Assembly (NCBI RefSeq): GCF_019093865.1
Contig: NZ_JABJXD010000001.1
Span: 620,001-684,000 of the forward strand
Direction: 5' to 3'
Origin: Lentibacillus saliphilus
GTDB taxonomy: Bacteria > Bacillota > Bacilli > Bacillales > Amphibacillaceae
DNA length: 64,000 nt
Numbering within the stretch: the first letter of the stretch is position 1; every line of letters begins with the position of its first letter. Below are positions 35,372 through 45,294 of this stretch, one piece after another. A program made the translations under genes and the position numbers. The notes under the pieces were generated by a model. The model made no database searches. It was not told where the DNA came from and was given only the letters and a program-made list of their open reading frames with translations.

Positions 35372-35740
35372 ATGGCAAAAGGTAAATCGATGTTAATTGG
35401 TTTTTTAATTGGGGGAACAGTAAGCGCTGCCGCCACATTGGTTGTTGCCCCATCTTCAGGGAAAGAACTGCGTATACGTGCTAAAGAGCAAGGTATTGAA
35501 TTAAAAGACATGATGTCTAAATTAAAATTCGATACAACGCGGTTAAAACAACAAATCTCAGATACGTCAAAAGAAGGCGTCGCACTCATTAAAAGTTTAA
35601 CCCATGAAATTAAAGAATCTGTTGAAGAGTGGAAAACAGCCGTTGAACCACATCAAGAAAATATACAAGAATACTTATTGCAAATTGAATCAAGCTTAAA
35701 AGAACTTGAAGAAAAAGTTCAACAAAAAAAAGAAGCGTAA
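35372..35740 (+). CDS. yhaH: YhaH, YtxH-domain membrane protein
   Basis: A 122-residue protein with an N-terminal glycine-rich membrane segment (LIGFLIGGTVSAAATLVVAP, about residues 7-27) followed by a long charged amphipathic helix. This is the YtxH/YhaH general-stress family layout. ATG 35372 is chosen over GTG 35360 because AAAGGAGTG is then properly spaced. A strong terminator follows directly. Function unknown; in Bacillus such genes are induced by general stress. Confidence 0.85.
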   Translation: MAKGKSMLIGFLIGGTVSAAATLVVAPSSGKELRIRAKEQGIELKDMMSKLKFDTTRLKQQISDTSKEGVALIKSLTHEIKESVEEWKTAVEPHQENIQEYLLQIESSLKELEEKVQQKKEA

Positions 35741-35773
35741 AAATCCGGGCGATCGCGTCGCCCGGATTTTTTA
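35740..35773. terminator. Bidirectional terminator yhaH / opuA operon
   Basis: AAAATCCGGGCG pairs with CGCCCGGATTTT around seven bases. It lies between convergent genes. Confidence 0.9.
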
Positions 35774-35787
35774 TTGTCTATTTATTT

Positions 35788-36726
35788 TTATTCGTTAGGC
35801 TGTAAATCTTCAATGGACTCGATGTCCATATAAGATGGCACAACTAAACCAATTTTCGCACCAGATAGGTTCGCACCTAGGTTATCCATGTCTGCTTCAT
35901 GCTTTTCATAGAAATCCTTATGTGTGACAGGTAACCAAGCTGCAAGTGTTGCATCGCCATTACCTTCTGCGATTGACTGGAATACGATTGGTGGCTCAAC
36001 TGGTGTAACAGATACTTCAAAGCCTTTTTCTTCCATTGCGATCTTTAAGACACTTGATGAAGCGCGTTCTGAATCCCATGGAGTAGAAATAAGCTCAACC
36101 TCAACACCATCTACATCGTCTACACCTTCTGACCATTCTGCAACTCTGTCAGCATTATCTTCTACCCAGCGTGCAGCAACTTCACTAATATCTTCACCTG
36201 ATTCTTTGGCATCGTACATAATACCTTCCATATCTTCTACTTCCCAATTAAACTGATCAATCATTTTATATGCGTTAGGCTTATCATCCTTGAGGCCTTT
36301 TCGGGCGAGTGTTGTAATATCTTCAGAGCCACCATATAGACCTTTTGGATCTTCGAGGTACTTCATGTCGGGGTATTTAGCAAAGGTCCAATGTGGATTC
36401 CATCCCGTAATGATGATTGGTTCTTCTTTGTCCATTGCTTTATCTAGTTCAGTAGCCATTGCAGCTGTTGAGGATAACTCGACGCTCCAACCTTGGAGAC
36501 TGTCATATTGTTCAATTGCTTTTTCAGTTGTCACAGAAATACCTGCACCAGGTTCAATACCGATAATTGTGTGCTCAATAGCTTCTGAATAATTCGTATC
36601 GGCATCATTATTATTATTGGTATCGTTTCCACTTGACGCGTCATCTCCACCACACGCTGATAAAACAAGGACACCTGATAATGCTACTGCGACAGCTCCG
36701 TTTTTGAAAAATCGTTTGTTAAACAT
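35788..36726 (-). CDS. opuAC: OpuAC-type betaine-binding lipoprotein, second copy
   Basis: A 312-residue substrate-binding lipoprotein. The lipobox LSAC puts the lipidated cysteine at residue 25, followed by an N/D-rich linker (about 30-45). The aromatic cage residues of OpuAC are kept: W in ITGWNPHW, W in STPWDSERAS and W in AAWLPVTH. It delivers glycine betaine or related compounds to OpuAB/OpuAA. It is a diverged duplicate of the gene upstream, from which it is separated by a hairpin terminator (36775-36816), so its expression may be lower or independent. GGAGG precedes the ATG. Confidence 0.9.
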   Translation of the reverse strand: MFNKRFFKNGAVAVALSGVLVLSACGGDDASSGNDTNNNNDADTNYSEAIEHTIIGIEPGAGISVTTEKAIEQYDSLQGWSVELSSTAAMATELDKAMDKEEPIIITGWNPHWTFAKYPDMKYLEDPKGLYGGSEDITTLARKGLKDDKPNAYKMIDQFNWEVEDMEGIMYDAKESGEDISEVAARWVEDNADRVAEWSEGVDDVDGVEVELISTPWDSERASSSVLKIAMEEKGFEVSVTPVEPPIVFQSIAEGNGDATLAAWLPVTHKDFYEKHEADMDNLGANLSGAKIGLVVPSYMDIESIEDLQPNE

Positions 36727-36774
36727 ATTTTCAGCAAAACCTCCATAAAGTGAATTATCGGATAAAAGAGTTCA

Positions 36775-36816
36775 TAATAAAGGACTGACGTTTCTAACGT
36801 TCAGTCCTTTATTTTA
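36775..36816 (-). terminator. Hairpin between the two opuAC genes
   Basis: AATAAAGGACTGA pairs with TCAGTCCTTTATT around CGTTTCTAACGT, flanked by A/T runs. It sits between two co-directional binding-protein genes and may reduce or stop read-through. Confidence 0.8.
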
Positions 36817-36819
36817 TTG

Positions 36820-37728
36820 TTATTCCTTTGGCTCTAAATCTTCGATGGAATCAATGTCCATATAATCTGGCACAACGAGGCCAATTTTTGCACCGCTCAA
36901 GCTTGGTCCAAGCTCAACGAGATCATCTTTATATTCTTCATATAAGTCACCGTGAGTTAATGGAAGCCATGCAGCTAAGAACGCATCCGCTTCACCATTT
37001 GCTACAGAAGACCACATGAACGCATTGTCAACTGGTGTGATTTTTGGTGAGAATCCAAGCTCTTCTAAGACATTTGCAACAACATTTGTAGATGCAACAG
37101 TGGAATCCCATTCAACGTAAACGAGCTCAATTTCTCCACCATCAACTTCTTCTACGCCTTCTTTCCATTCAGCAACTTTTTCTTCATTATCGGCAATCCA
37201 ATTAGCTGCTGCTTCCTTAGCGTCAACGCCGTCAGCAATTTCAAGCATTACAGTTTCCATATCTGCTGTTGTCCAATTAAATTGATCTAACAGCTTGTAA
37301 GCATTTGGCATATCTTCTTCAAGACCTTGGCGAACCATTGTCTCAATTGTCTCTTCGCTACCAAAGATTTCTTTTGGATCTTCTAGATAATGTAAGTCAT
37401 ATTTAGAGAACTTCCAGTGAGGTGTCCAACCAGTTACAATGATAGGCTCTTCATTTTTAATTGCTTCGCCTAATTCTGTAGCCATGGCACCACTTGATGA
37501 TGCTTGGACTTCCCAACCTTGAAGGCTGTCGTATTCTTCAATTGCACGTTCAGTCGCTTTAAAAACACCAGCGCCTGCTTCAATACCTGTAATGGAATAG
37601 TCTAGCTCTTCACTTACGCTTTTAGAATCAGCGTCATTTGAATTATCTCCGCCACCGCAACCAGCAGCTACTAATGTCAGGGAAAGACCTGCAGCGATCC
37701 CTATTTTCTTCCAATTACGTTTAATCAT
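36820..37728 (-). CDS. opuAC: OpuAC-type betaine-binding lipoprotein, first copy
   Basis: A 302-residue lipoprotein with lipobox VAAGC (cysteine at about residue 24). Cage tryptophans are present in VTGWTPHW, YVEWDSTVAS and AAWLPLTH. It is 61 bases downstream of opuAB, the standard position for opuAC. It is more like Bacillus OpuAC (YVxWDS) than the second copy is. It captures betaine outside the membrane. Confidence 0.92.
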   Translation of the reverse strand: MIKRNWKKIGIAAGLSLTLVAAGCGGGDNSNDADSKSVSEELDYSITGIEAGAGVFKATERAIEEYDSLQGWEVQASSSGAMATELGEAIKNEEPIIVTGWTPHWKFSKYDLHYLEDPKEIFGSEETIETMVRQGLEEDMPNAYKLLDQFNWTTADMETVMLEIADGVDAKEAAANWIADNEEKVAEWKEGVEEVDGGEIELVYVEWDSTVASTNVVANVLEELGFSPKITPVDNAFMWSSVANGEADAFLAAWLPLTHGDLYEEYKDDLVELGPSLSGAKIGLVVPDYMDIDSIEDLEPKE

Positions 37729-37789
37729 AAACTTTAATCGCCCCTTTTAAATATTTTTATATATGGAAATTTTCCAGATTAGAGGAAAA

Positions 37790-38656
37790 TTAATCCTTTT
37801 TACTATTGACACTTTGCGTAAAGCGGTCAATGATGATTGCCAAGATAACAATGGCAACACCAGCGACAAACCCTGTACCGACCTCAGCACGTTGCAAGGC
37901 AGACAGCACTTCACGTCCAAGACCTGGTGCACCGATCATCGATGCAATAACGACCATGGATAAAGACAGCATAACAGTCTGGTTAATACCAGCCATAATC
38001 GTCGCTCTAGCCATTGGTAATTCGACTTTAAATAGTCTCTGTGATCCTGTGCTACCGAAAGCTTCTGATGCTTCCACAAGCTCCTCAGACACTTGACGGA
38101 TACCGAGATTCGTAAAGCGGACCGTTGGTGGTGTCGCAAAAATAAGTGATGCAAATACACCTGGTACCATACCGATGCCAAAGAACGCAACGGCTGGAAT
38201 TAAATATACGAACGCTGGCATCGTCTGCATAAAATCCAGTATCGGTGTAATAATGGCTTGTGCCCATTTGCTTTTTGACATCAAAATACCAACAGGAACA
38301 CCGATGATGATCGAGAATACACTGGCTAATAACACCAACGTAAACGTACTAATCAACTCAGGCCATAGTCCTTGATTATAAACGAACCATAGACCGATAA
38401 GTGTAAATGCGGCAAGTCCAAGCCGTTTACCACTTAAGAAAAACGCCAATACGGCAGTCAATAAAATTATAATAACAGCTGGTATAGGTAGTAATACATC
38501 TTCCGATATGAACTCCATGAATGTTCCTAAAGATGTTTTCACAGGATCAAATAAGAATGAAAATGTATCTGTTAACCAATCTGTTGCATCGCTAACCCAT
38601 TTATCAACAGGTATCGTAGGTATAAAGTCTAATATTTTATCAAGCATTGTCCACAT
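37790..38656 (-). CDS. opuAB: OpuAB betaine ABC permease
   Basis: A 288-residue integral membrane permease with about seven segments. The EAA loop is visible in [22 protein letters not shown]. The N-terminal amphipathic region ([17 protein letters not shown]) is typical of OpuAB/ProW. It overlaps opuAA by 17 bases, so translation is coupled. It works with OpuAA and the two OpuAC proteins to import glycine betaine under osmotic stress. Confidence 0.93.
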   Translation of the reverse strand: MWTMLDKILDFIPTIPVDKWVSDATDWLTDTFSFLFDPVKTSLGTFMEFISEDVLLPIPAVIIILLTAVLAFFLSGKRLGLAAFTLIGLWFVYNQGLWPELISTFTLVLLASVFSIIIGVPVGILMSKSKWAQAIITPILDFMQTMPAFVYLIPAVAFFGIGMVPGVFASLIFATPPTVRFTNLGIRQVSEELVEASEAFGSTGSQRLFKVELPMARATIMAGINQTVMLSLSMVVIASMIGAPGLGREVLSALQRAEVGTGFVAGVAIVILAIIIDRFTQSVNSKKD

Positions 38657-39839
38657 TCACCTCACCATTTCCGGAAAGTGCGGCAATTACGGCACCGCGT
38701 ACAATAATCCCTAATAGTTTGCCTTCATCAACCACAGCTACAGGCATGGGTGAATCATGGATAATATCAAATATATCGTTTAACGATGTGTCTCTATCAA
38801 CGCGTGGGATGTTGTTCGTAACAATGTCACGCAAATTCCGGTTATCTTTTTTGATTGCTTCAGATGCATGTTCAGCCGTCACGTATCCTTTTAGAACACG
38901 GTTGTTATCAACAACATAGATGCCGGATAGACCTTCCTCACGCATCCGTTCTAACGCAACACGAGGTCCATGCTTATCAATATTAACAGTTTCTGGTCGC
39001 ATCATGATGTGACTTGCTGTTAAGACTTTTGAACGGTCCACATCTTCAACGAATCTCTCAACATAATCATTAGCCGGTGATACGAGGATTTCCTCAGGTG
39101 TTCCGATCTGAACAATCGAACCATCCTTCATAAGTGCGATTCGGTCACCTAGGCGTAGTGCTTCATCAAGATCATGCGTAATAAAAATAATCGTTTTCTT
39201 CATGGACGCCTGCAAGTCCATCAACTCATCCTGCATTTCTTTACGAATTAGTGGATCAAGAGCTGAGAATGCTTCGTCCATCAATAGAACTTCTGGATCG
39301 TTTGCAAGTGCACGTGCTAAACCAACGCGCTGCTGCATACCACCAGATAATTGACTTGGCTTCTGCTGCATGTAATCGCCCAAGCCGACAAGCCGGAGCG
39401 CTTCTGCAGCTTTCTCTTGGCGTTCTTCTTTCGGTACACCTTGTATTTCCAAGCCGAATTCAGCATTGTCTAAAATGGTCCGGTGAGGAAATAAGGCAAA
39501 CTTTTGGAACACCATACTCATCTTTTGTCTTCTTACATTACGCAGCGCTTGTTTATCCATAGCAGCCAAGTCATCATTGTCAACGAGTATTTGTCCTTCT
39601 GTCGGCTCAATTAATCGGTTGAGCAGTCGAACCAATGTCGACTTCCCACTTCCAGACAACCCCATTATTACAAAAATCTCACCTGGTTCTACTGAAAATG
39701 ACGCCCGATTTACACCAACCGTACAACCAGTTTCTTTTAATATGTCTTCTTTGGACATGCCTTGGTCCAAAAGCTTCAAAGCATTTTGGGCACCCTTGCC
39801 AAAAACCTTTGATAAATTTTCCACTTCAATTATTGGCAC
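38640..39839 (-). CDS. opuAA: OpuAA betaine ABC ATPase with CBS domains
   Basis: A 399-residue ATPase. Walker A is GLSGSGKST, the signature is [15 protein letters not shown], Walker B is [13 protein letters not shown] and the H-loop is ITHDLDEA. Two CBS domains (about residues 275-395) are present; in OpuA these gate transport by ionic strength or c-di-AMP. The start is GTG 39839 after AGAGGTG. It is the first gene of the opuA operon, divergent from the GbsR-type regulator. Confidence 0.93.
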   Translation of the reverse strand: MPIIEVENLSKVFGKGAQNALKLLDQGMSKEDILKETGCTVGVNRASFSVEPGEIFVIMGLSGSGKSTLVRLLNRLIEPTEGQILVDNDDLAAMDKQALRNVRRQKMSMVFQKFALFPHRTILDNAEFGLEIQGVPKEERQEKAAEALRLVGLGDYMQQKPSQLSGGMQQRVGLARALANDPEVLLMDEAFSALDPLIRKEMQDELMDLQASMKKTIIFITHDLDEALRLGDRIALMKDGSIVQIGTPEEILVSPANDYVERFVEDVDRSKVLTASHIMMRPETVNIDKHGPRVALERMREEGLSGIYVVDNNRVLKGYVTAEHASEAIKKDNRNLRDIVTNNIPRVDRDTSLNDIFDIIHDSPMPVAVVDEGKLLGIIVRGAVIAALSGNGEVNVDNA

Positions 39840-40186
39840 ATTTTACACCTCTTTATTAGTTTCTCCATTTTCATGGGGATGATATGAGTCACGTTGCTTA
39901 GATATCTTTAGTCAATACTAATATACGAGATTCATAGATTATGATTTGGCATCATATCCGCTTTCTAACATCCACTCTAATACTATATACCCTTTCTATG
40001 AAGAATCTCAAACGGTAAATACCATTAATTTTGTACATTTTATTCGTACAGTTTATACTGAACGAACTTATATAGGTTTATTCTTTAATTTCCTCTATAT
40101 TACTCCCATATCCTAGTGTATTACCTATTTTTAAAATGGTTATTTTTGGTGTAATCTTTATATAGCAAGGCTTTTAGGGGGAGAAT
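39840..40186. other. Divergent control region opuA / opuAR
   Basis: A 347-base AT-rich region that should hold promoters for both directions. The inverted repeat TGTAC-N9-GTACA at 40032-40050 is a candidate regulator site, with an adjacent imperfect repeat (GTTTATACTGAAC). No consensus promoter pair can be singled out with confidence. Confidence 0.4.
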
Positions 40187-40681
40187 ATGATTCAAAACAC
40201 TAATGAACAAATCGCTGATCACATCGTTATGGAATTTGCCAAAACGGCAGAGCTATTTGGGTTAACAACCCTCGAAGCCCGTTTATTCGCATATATGTAT
40301 TTAGAAGATAAACCATTAACATTAGATGAAATGAGCGAAGCCATGGGCAAAAGTAAGACATCAATGAGCAATGGCGTTAGAGGTCTTCTTGACTTAAAGC
40401 TTGTTAATCGTGTGTGGATTAAAGGGGTCAGAAAAGATTTGTATCATGCAAATGCACCATTATTTAAGATATTTATGGATGCCTATTTACAAAAATGGGA
40501 TGATGCGACGAAGCATCAAAGAGAAGCTTTAATGTCAATCAAAGAAACCATTGAACATGACCCTGAGCTTTCAGCTAACACAAAAGGTGGGCATATGGAA
40601 CAGCTTGAACAGATGATTCAATTTCACAATGCCATTAAAAGCAGCTTTAACCAATTAAAAAACGATCCACATATGACGTGA
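40187..40681 (+). CDS. opuAR: GbsR-family regulator of the opuA operon, OpuAR-like
   Basis: A 164-residue MarR/GbsR-type regulator. The winged HTH (about residues 25-95) reads LTTLEARLFAYMYLEDKPLT then SKTSMSNGVRGLLDLKLV, and the C-terminal helices dimerise. It is divergent from opuA, an arrangement in which GbsR-family members act as betaine- or choline-responsive repressors of uptake genes. GGGGGAG precedes the ATG. The inducer and operator are inferred from family and position. Confidence 0.82.
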   Translation: MIQNTNEQIADHIVMEFAKTAELFGLTTLEARLFAYMYLEDKPLTLDEMSEAMGKSKTSMSNGVRGLLDLKLVNRVWIKGVRKDLYHANAPLFKIFMDAYLQKWDDATKHQREALMSIKETIEHDPELSANTKGGHMEQLEQMIQFHNAIKSSFNQLKNDPHMT

Positions 40682-41080
40682 ACAAAACGGTCTATGTAAT
40701 ATGAAGCAAACACACATGGAATATCCTCTTTATTCAACAAGATTACTTCAATGATCTCTCCCTCTACATACTGCGAGCGATTGGCTATTTGTAGCTGGGA
40801 GAGACCGCATATTTACAACTCTTCTTCTCTAATTTTTTAAGACACCCAAAACTTATTGATCTATGTCTTTAAACATCAACATATAATATAGAAGAAACCC
40901 ATTTATTTTACGGTTTTTTTGATGTCTTCACCTCTATATCAAGACTGCTGTAACAATATGTCCAAACGTACGAAAAAAAAGATAAAAAAATAGGCAAAAA
41001 CCTATTGCTTTTTTTCTTAAAACGTACTATGATTCACTAAGATTTCAATCGCAAAATAAGCAGTAACAGAGGTGATCAAA
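40682..41080. other. Intergenic region after opuAR
   Basis: Contains an imperfect hairpin at 40756-40806 (TCTCTCCC with GGGAGAGA) and a terminator-like AATAGG-CAAAAA-CCTATT with a T run at 40990-41018. No gene is visible. Confidence 0.4.
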
Positions 41081-41629
41081 ATGAATTGCTGGAAGTCGAT
41101 TAATATTGAAAAAGATTACGGGAGCAACCGATTGTATTTAATGGCGTTTTTAATCGGGATAGGCTCTTTTATTGTTTTATTTGTTCCAGTATCTATGATT
41201 CACGGAACAGAATCTGTTGTCGACAAAGGAATTGTCCCATTCATTTTGGCACTTATTTCTCTACCGACACTACATTCATTGACACACATGATTCCCGTTC
41301 TTATGGTGGGAAAACCGATTAAAATTAAATTCAAAACGAGCATTAAATGCTTACCGACGTTTCACTGTTATTCAGGAAGCTATTTGTCAAAGACGCTCGC
41401 ACTCAGTTCAATGGTACTACCGACAATCTTTATTACAATTCCAGGTCTTATCGTTAGCTTGCTGATGCCGCACATTTTTGTGTATGTGCTCGCTTTTACC
41501 GCGATTCATATTGGCATTTCTTTACGGGACTTTCTTTATATCATTCATATTTTAAAAGCACCTAAAATGGCCGTCGTGGAAAATGGAACTGCAGATTTGG
41601 ATATACTCATCGAACGCACAAAATCTTAA
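41081..41629 (+). CDS. DUF3267-type membrane protein
   Basis: A 182-residue protein with four membrane segments. The family carries a zincin-like HExxH in the second segment region; here the corresponding stretch is LHSLTHMIPV, which keeps two histidines but lacks the glutamate, so peptidase activity is doubtful. ATG 41081 follows AGAGGTG and is preferred to GTG 41072. A large terminator hairpin lies at 41684-41744. Function unknown; relatives sit in the same yha neighbourhood of Bacillus. Confidence 0.65.
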   Translation: MNCWKSINIEKDYGSNRLYLMAFLIGIGSFIVLFVPVSMIHGTESVVDKGIVPFILALISLPTLHSLTHMIPVLMVGKPIKIKFKTSIKCLPTFHCYSGSYLSKTLALSSMVLPTIFITIPGLIVSLLMPHIFVYVLAFTAIHIGISLRDFLYIIHILKAPKMAVVENGTADLDILIERTKS

Positions 41630-41683
41630 CAAGGCATATTAATGTGTTTTCAATTTTTAACCGAATACGCGTCACGAACTTCT

Positions 41684-41744
41684 AAAATCCGAACTGATTC
41701 TTATGTGCGCAACATAAGGAATCATTGTTCGGGTTTTTATTTTC
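41684..41744 (+). terminator. Long terminator hairpin
   Basis: AAATCCGAAC pairs with GTTCGGGTTT, TGATTC pairs with GAATCA, and TTATGT pairs with ACATAA around GCGCA. TTTTTATTTT follows. The region 41745-41950 shows nothing further. Confidence 0.8.
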
Positions 41745-41950
41745 CGACTGCTTTATCCGATCCCCTCCTTTTTAGCGTCATGAAGAGTAATTATTTATTT
41801 AATCCACTATATCATATAGATTATTCAATATTTATTGTGCCATTATTGATTCTCCCCTATGCAGCACGTTGTTATTTTGATAAAGTAGAGATTACAATAT
41901 TGCAATAATCCCCTACACGTATGTCTAGTTTTTTTGATGGAGGTTTTAGC

Positions 41951-42136
41951 ATGGAATTTATATTCCTTTTATATGCTCTGATCGTCTTTTCCATTTTTAA
42001 CGTATTGACTCATAACTTTTGTATTAAAATGGAGATGAAGCCAGCAAAGCAAGAGACTGTTTTTCGCTTTATGAATATTATGATTTTAATTTTGCTGCTC
42101 TCTTCTTACGTTAAAGTCATGAATGTGACCGTTTAA
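41951..42136 (+). CDS. 61-residue membrane protein
   Basis: GATGGAGG lies eight bases before the ATG. The product has two membrane segments (about residues 2-22 and 37-56) joined by a short basic loop. It precedes prsA by about 105 bases on the same strand. I recognise no family. The good ribosome site makes translation likely. Confidence 0.55.
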   Translation: MEFIFLLYALIVFSIFNVLTHNFCIKMEMKPAKQETVFRFMNIMILILLLSSYVKVMNVTV

Positions 42137-42241
42137 TATTAAAAGTGTGGAAATGATAGGTCAGGCTATATTTTTTCAATGCAAATGTGATATAGTAACA
42201 ATTGGCTACAAAATAAGATACGATATTGGGAGTGTTCATAG

Positions 42242-43153
42242 ATGAAGAAGCTAGTAGTCGCAGCAGTCGTAACAACATCTCTGTTTGCACTTGGTGCATG
42301 CAGCAACGAAGACCCAGAAGTGGTTGTAGAAACAGATGCAGGTAACATTACGAAGGATGAGTTCTATCAGGAATTAAAAGATCGCTACGGTGATACAGTC
42401 CTTCAAGAAATGGTTGAAGTTAAGGTTCTCAGCGACAAGTATGAGGATGTATCTAAAAAAGACGCTGATGCAGAAGTGGACAAAATGAAAGAGCAGTACG
42501 GTGATCAATTTGATATGTTACTGCAGCAGCAAGGTTTCGGTAATGAAGATAATTTCCGTCGATTGATGTATACAAGCATGTTGCGTGAAGCGGCAGCTGC
42601 TGAGGACATTGAAATTTCCGATGAAGAAATTCAAGAACAATATGATCTCATGAAGAAAGAAATTAAAGCACAGCATATTCTTGTTGAAGATGAAGAAACA
42701 GCTCAAGAGGTAAAAGAAAAGCTTGATAACGGTGAAGATTTTGCTGAGCTTGCAAAAGAGTACTCAAAAGACACTGGTTCCGCTGAAGAAGGTGGCGACC
42801 TCGGTTACTTCTCAGTTGGTGTGATGGCGCCTCAAGGTCAACGAATGGTTGCTGAATTTGAAGATGCTGTCTTGAATCTAGATAAAGGTGTAGTTAGTGA
42901 CCCTGTTGAAACGGCTCACGGCTTTCACATTATTAAAGTCAATGACAAGCGCGAAAAAGAAGACGACCTCGGTTCTTTAGAGGATAATAAAGAAGATATT
43001 AAGCGCGCTCTTCTAAATGAAAAAGTCGACATGCAAAAAGCACAAGCAAAACTTGAAAAAATCATGAAAGACGCTAGCATCGACGTTAAGATAGACGGTT
43101 TAGAAGATCTATTTAAATTTGAAGACAAAGAAGAAGCATCAGAAGAAGAATAA
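42242..43153 (+). CDS. prsA: PrsA foldase lipoprotein
   Basis: A 303-residue lipoprotein with lipobox LGAC (cysteine at residue 20). The parvulin-type prolyl isomerase domain (about residues 137-230) has [25 protein letters not shown] and HGFHIIKV. Flanking helical regions form the chaperone bowl. It folds exported proteins at the membrane-wall interface and is normally essential in Bacillus. Very acidic overall, which fits a salt-adapted host. The terminator is at 43164-43203. Confidence 0.93.
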   Translation: MKKLVVAAVVTTSLFALGACSNEDPEVVVETDAGNITKDEFYQELKDRYGDTVLQEMVEVKVLSDKYEDVSKKDADAEVDKMKEQYGDQFDMLLQQQGFGNEDNFRRLMYTSMLREAAAAEDIEISDEEIQEQYDLMKKEIKAQHILVEDEETAQEVKEKLDNGEDFAELAKEYSKDTGSAEEGGDLGYFSVGVMAPQGQRMVAEFEDAVLNLDKGVVSDPVETAHGFHIIKVNDKREKEDDLGSLEDNKEDIKRALLNEKVDMQKAQAKLEKIMKDASIDVKIDGLEDLFKFEDKEEASEEE

Positions 43154-43163
43154 TGAAATATAC

Positions 43164-43203
43164 AACGAGGCCCATCTCCAAAAGGAGGGGCCTCGTGTTT
43201 TTG
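43164..43203. terminator. Terminator prsA / yhaL
   Basis: ACGAGGCC pairs with GGCCTCGT, and an inner CTCC pairs with GGAG. T runs follow. It lies between convergent genes. Confidence 0.88.
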
Positions 43204-43211
43204 TTGCCATA

Positions 43212-43520
43212 TTAGAGCGACATTTGACGCTCTCTTTGCGCTTCCTTCTCTGATTGAGCCTCCATATCCATCTCTGCTTTTGTTTCTTGAGGAAGCGGTG
43301 CCTGAATCTCTTCTGCTTCTTTTTCAGAAACATTGGTATTGCGCTCTTCCTGTCTCAATTGACGTTCATGCGCCAACCTTTCCATGAACACACTGCCTTC
43401 GCGTTCAATATGCTGCTGTTCAAGCTGCTTTTCTGCTCGAATCGCGCGATATGCCATATACCCACTAAAAAATATAAAGACAATCAACATATATACCCAC
43501 CATGCTACGCCGAAAATCAT
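43212..43520 (-). CDS. yhaL: YhaL sporulation-associated membrane protein
   Basis: A 102-residue protein. One membrane segment (WWVYMLIVFIFFSGYMAYRA, about residues 6-26) is followed by a highly charged helix. The WWVY-SGYMAYRA pattern and the following acidic-basic helix match Bacillus YhaL, a protein linked to sporulation. ATG 43520 after GAGGGAGG is chosen over an upstream start. It is longer than Bacillus YhaL because of a Q/E-rich C-terminal tail. It lies between prsA and yhaM as in Bacillus. Confidence 0.75.
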   Translation of the reverse strand: MIFGVAWWVYMLIVFIFFSGYMAYRAIRAEKQLEQQHIEREGSVFMERLAHERQLRQEERNTNVSEKEAEEIQAPLPQETKAEMDMEAQSEKEAQRERQMSL

Positions 43521-43571
43521 GTCATTTCCTCCCTCGTCCAAGCTTGTATTCATATTTATATGAACGAACGA

Positions 43572-43624
43572 AAAAAAAATGACCAAGTATGTCCTATAAA
43601 AAGGACATCTTGATCATTTTTTTT
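43572..43624. terminator. Perfect hairpin terminator overlapping the end of yhaM
   Basis: AAAATGA-CAAG-ATGTCC pairs with GGACAT-TTG-TCATTTT around TATAAAAA, with A and T runs at both ends. The last yhaM codons lie within it. Confidence 0.85.
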
Positions 43625-44564
43625 CAAATAATGGTTTATAAAATGCTCGATTATCGAGAGGGAAGAGCCGTTCGGTAAATTCTCCAGGATTAACTTTGTC
43701 TAAAGCGCGATTTAACGTATTCATTTTGGCATCAATTAAATCAATAAGGTGTAAGAGTTCACCTTCTCTTACAAGCGGTGGTCTAGGACTGCCCCATTCA
43801 GCTTTTCCATGATGTGAGAGCACGAGATGCTGTAAGATAAGTACTTCCTCTTCTTCCTCCACCTGAAGCTCTCGGGCCATGTGACCAATTTCCTCTACCA
43901 TCATCGGTATATGCCCAATTAACTTCCCTTCAAGCGTGTATGTTGTTGTAACAGGACCTGATAGTTCTCTTAGTTTACCGAGATCATGTAAAATGATGCC
44001 AGCATACAATAAGTCCTTATTCACCTGAGGATACAATCTATGCAATTCTTTTGCTATTCCTAGCATACTCACAATGTGGTGTGCAAGGCCTGATACATAC
44101 TCATGATGGTTTTTAGATGCTGCTGGATATGTCAGTAAGTCTTCTTGGTGCTTTTTAATAAAACCACGTACGATACGTTGTAGGACAGGATTTTCCATTT
44201 CAAAGATTGCTTCCGTTAACTTTTCTGCGAGCACATCCTTTTCGACAGGTGCTTTTTCAATGAAATCCGCAATTTGCACACCATCCATCGGTTGCGCAGG
44301 TCGAATGGACATAATTTTCAATTGAGCACGGCCACGAAACTGATTCACTTCGCCAGACACACGAACGATTGTCTCGGCGCCATATGCTGTTTCATCTTCT
44401 TGTTTCGCATCCCATAATTTTGCTTCAATTTCCCCGGTTGCATCACATAGTATGAGTGTCATAAACGCCTTTCCATTGCTTGCGACACCTTTTGAAGCCT
44501 CCTTAATAAGTAAAAAGCTATCAAATGCATCACCAATTTGATGATGGCCTATGCCTGTTTTCAT
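43614..44564 (-). CDS. yhaM: YhaM 3'-5' exoribonuclease
   Basis: A 316-residue protein. An N-terminal OB-fold nucleic-acid domain (about residues 10-95, [10 protein letters not shown]) is followed by an HD domain (about 160-280) with [16 protein letters not shown] and SHHGKAEWG metal ligands. The opening [20 protein letters not shown] matches Bacillus YhaM/CBF1 family exonucleases. It degrades RNA and single-stranded DNA 3' ends. GGGGGAGG precedes the ATG. Its final residues (EKK) are encoded inside a terminator hairpin. Confidence 0.92.
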   Translation of the reverse strand: MKTGIGHHQIGDAFDSFLLIKEASKGVASNGKAFMTLILCDATGEIEAKLWDAKQEDETAYGAETIVRVSGEVNQFRGRAQLKIMSIRPAQPMDGVQIADFIEKAPVEKDVLAEKLTEAIFEMENPVLQRIVRGFIKKHQEDLLTYPAASKNHHEYVSGLAHHIVSMLGIAKELHRLYPQVNKDLLYAGIILHDLGKLRELSGPVTTTYTLEGKLIGHIPMMVEEIGHMARELQVEEEEEVLILQHLVLSHHGKAEWGSPRPPLVREGELLHLIDLIDAKMNTLNRALDKVNPGEFTERLFPLDNRAFYKPLFEKK

Positions 44565-44593
44565 ATGAGTTCCTCCCCCTAAACATCCCTCTA

Positions 44594-45136
44594 TTACTTC
44601 TTCGGGATGTAGTCAAATATTTTCCCTGTCTCAATAACACGTATGAAATCCATTAACCAGTCGTAATAATTTCGTGCATATTTCAGTCGTTCAATATCAC
44701 CAGCAATTTTCTCTTTCAATAACTCATCTGTCGTTCTCTCATAGATTTGTTCCAGATCGGCAATTGTTTCATCGGCTTCTTCAATATTGGACTCTGTATA
44801 TTGGCGCCAACGATTGCCAAAAAGAGATGTAAACGATTTGTACCAATCTTCCTCTGATTGATATAAGTCTTTACGTATGCCACGGCGAAAGGTTGATTCA
44901 ACCATTTTCATATCAGACAACGCTCTGACACCTGTTGACATGCTCGTTTTACTCATCTGCAGTGCTTCACGCATATCATCCAGTGTCATCGGTTCACCTG
45001 AAAAATATAAGACCCCGTACAACCGGCCTACAGAAGATGTAATTCCGTACAGGTTCATATTTTTTGCAATCACTTGAATAAATTGCTCAATCTTTTCTTC
45101 ATACAATTCCCAGTCTTTAGGTTGGTTACCTGACAA
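44594..45136 (-). CDS. Second GbsR-family transcriptional regulator
   Basis: A 180-residue MarR/GbsR-type protein. The HTH region has [22 protein letters not shown] followed by [18 protein letters not shown], and the C-terminal part ends [12 protein letters not shown] as in choline-sensing GbsR and OpcR types. The start is uncertain: TTG 45136, six bases after GGAGGGG, is preferred to GTG 45154 or ATG 45151. It is closer to classic GbsR than the opuA-linked regulator is. No betaine gene is adjacent (yhaM and yhaN are), so its target may be remote. Confidence 0.8.
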   Translation of the reverse strand: MSGNQPKDWELYEEKIEQFIQVIAKNMNLYGITSSVGRLYGVLYFSGEPMTLDDMREALQMSKTSMSTGVRALSDMKMVESTFRRGIRKDLYQSEEDWYKSFTSLFGNRWRQYTESNIEEADETIADLEQIYERTTDELLKEKIAGDIERLKYARNYYDWLMDFIRVIETGKIFDYIPKK

Positions 45137-45294
45137 TTGCAACCCCTCCATCACACTTCTTCATTACATTTATGTTGCATGAACGGACAGCCCCCTACGT
45201 TAAACAAATCATTAGGGTTAGCTGCCCGATTCTATTCAATATAACGTTTTTAAGATTATCATAAAAAAACGCTTGACCTTTTATGTTCTGTAAG

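Noticed and set aside
41642-41908. An 88-codon plus-strand frame after the DUF3267 gene
   Set aside because: It runs through the long terminator hairpin and lacks a ribosome site.
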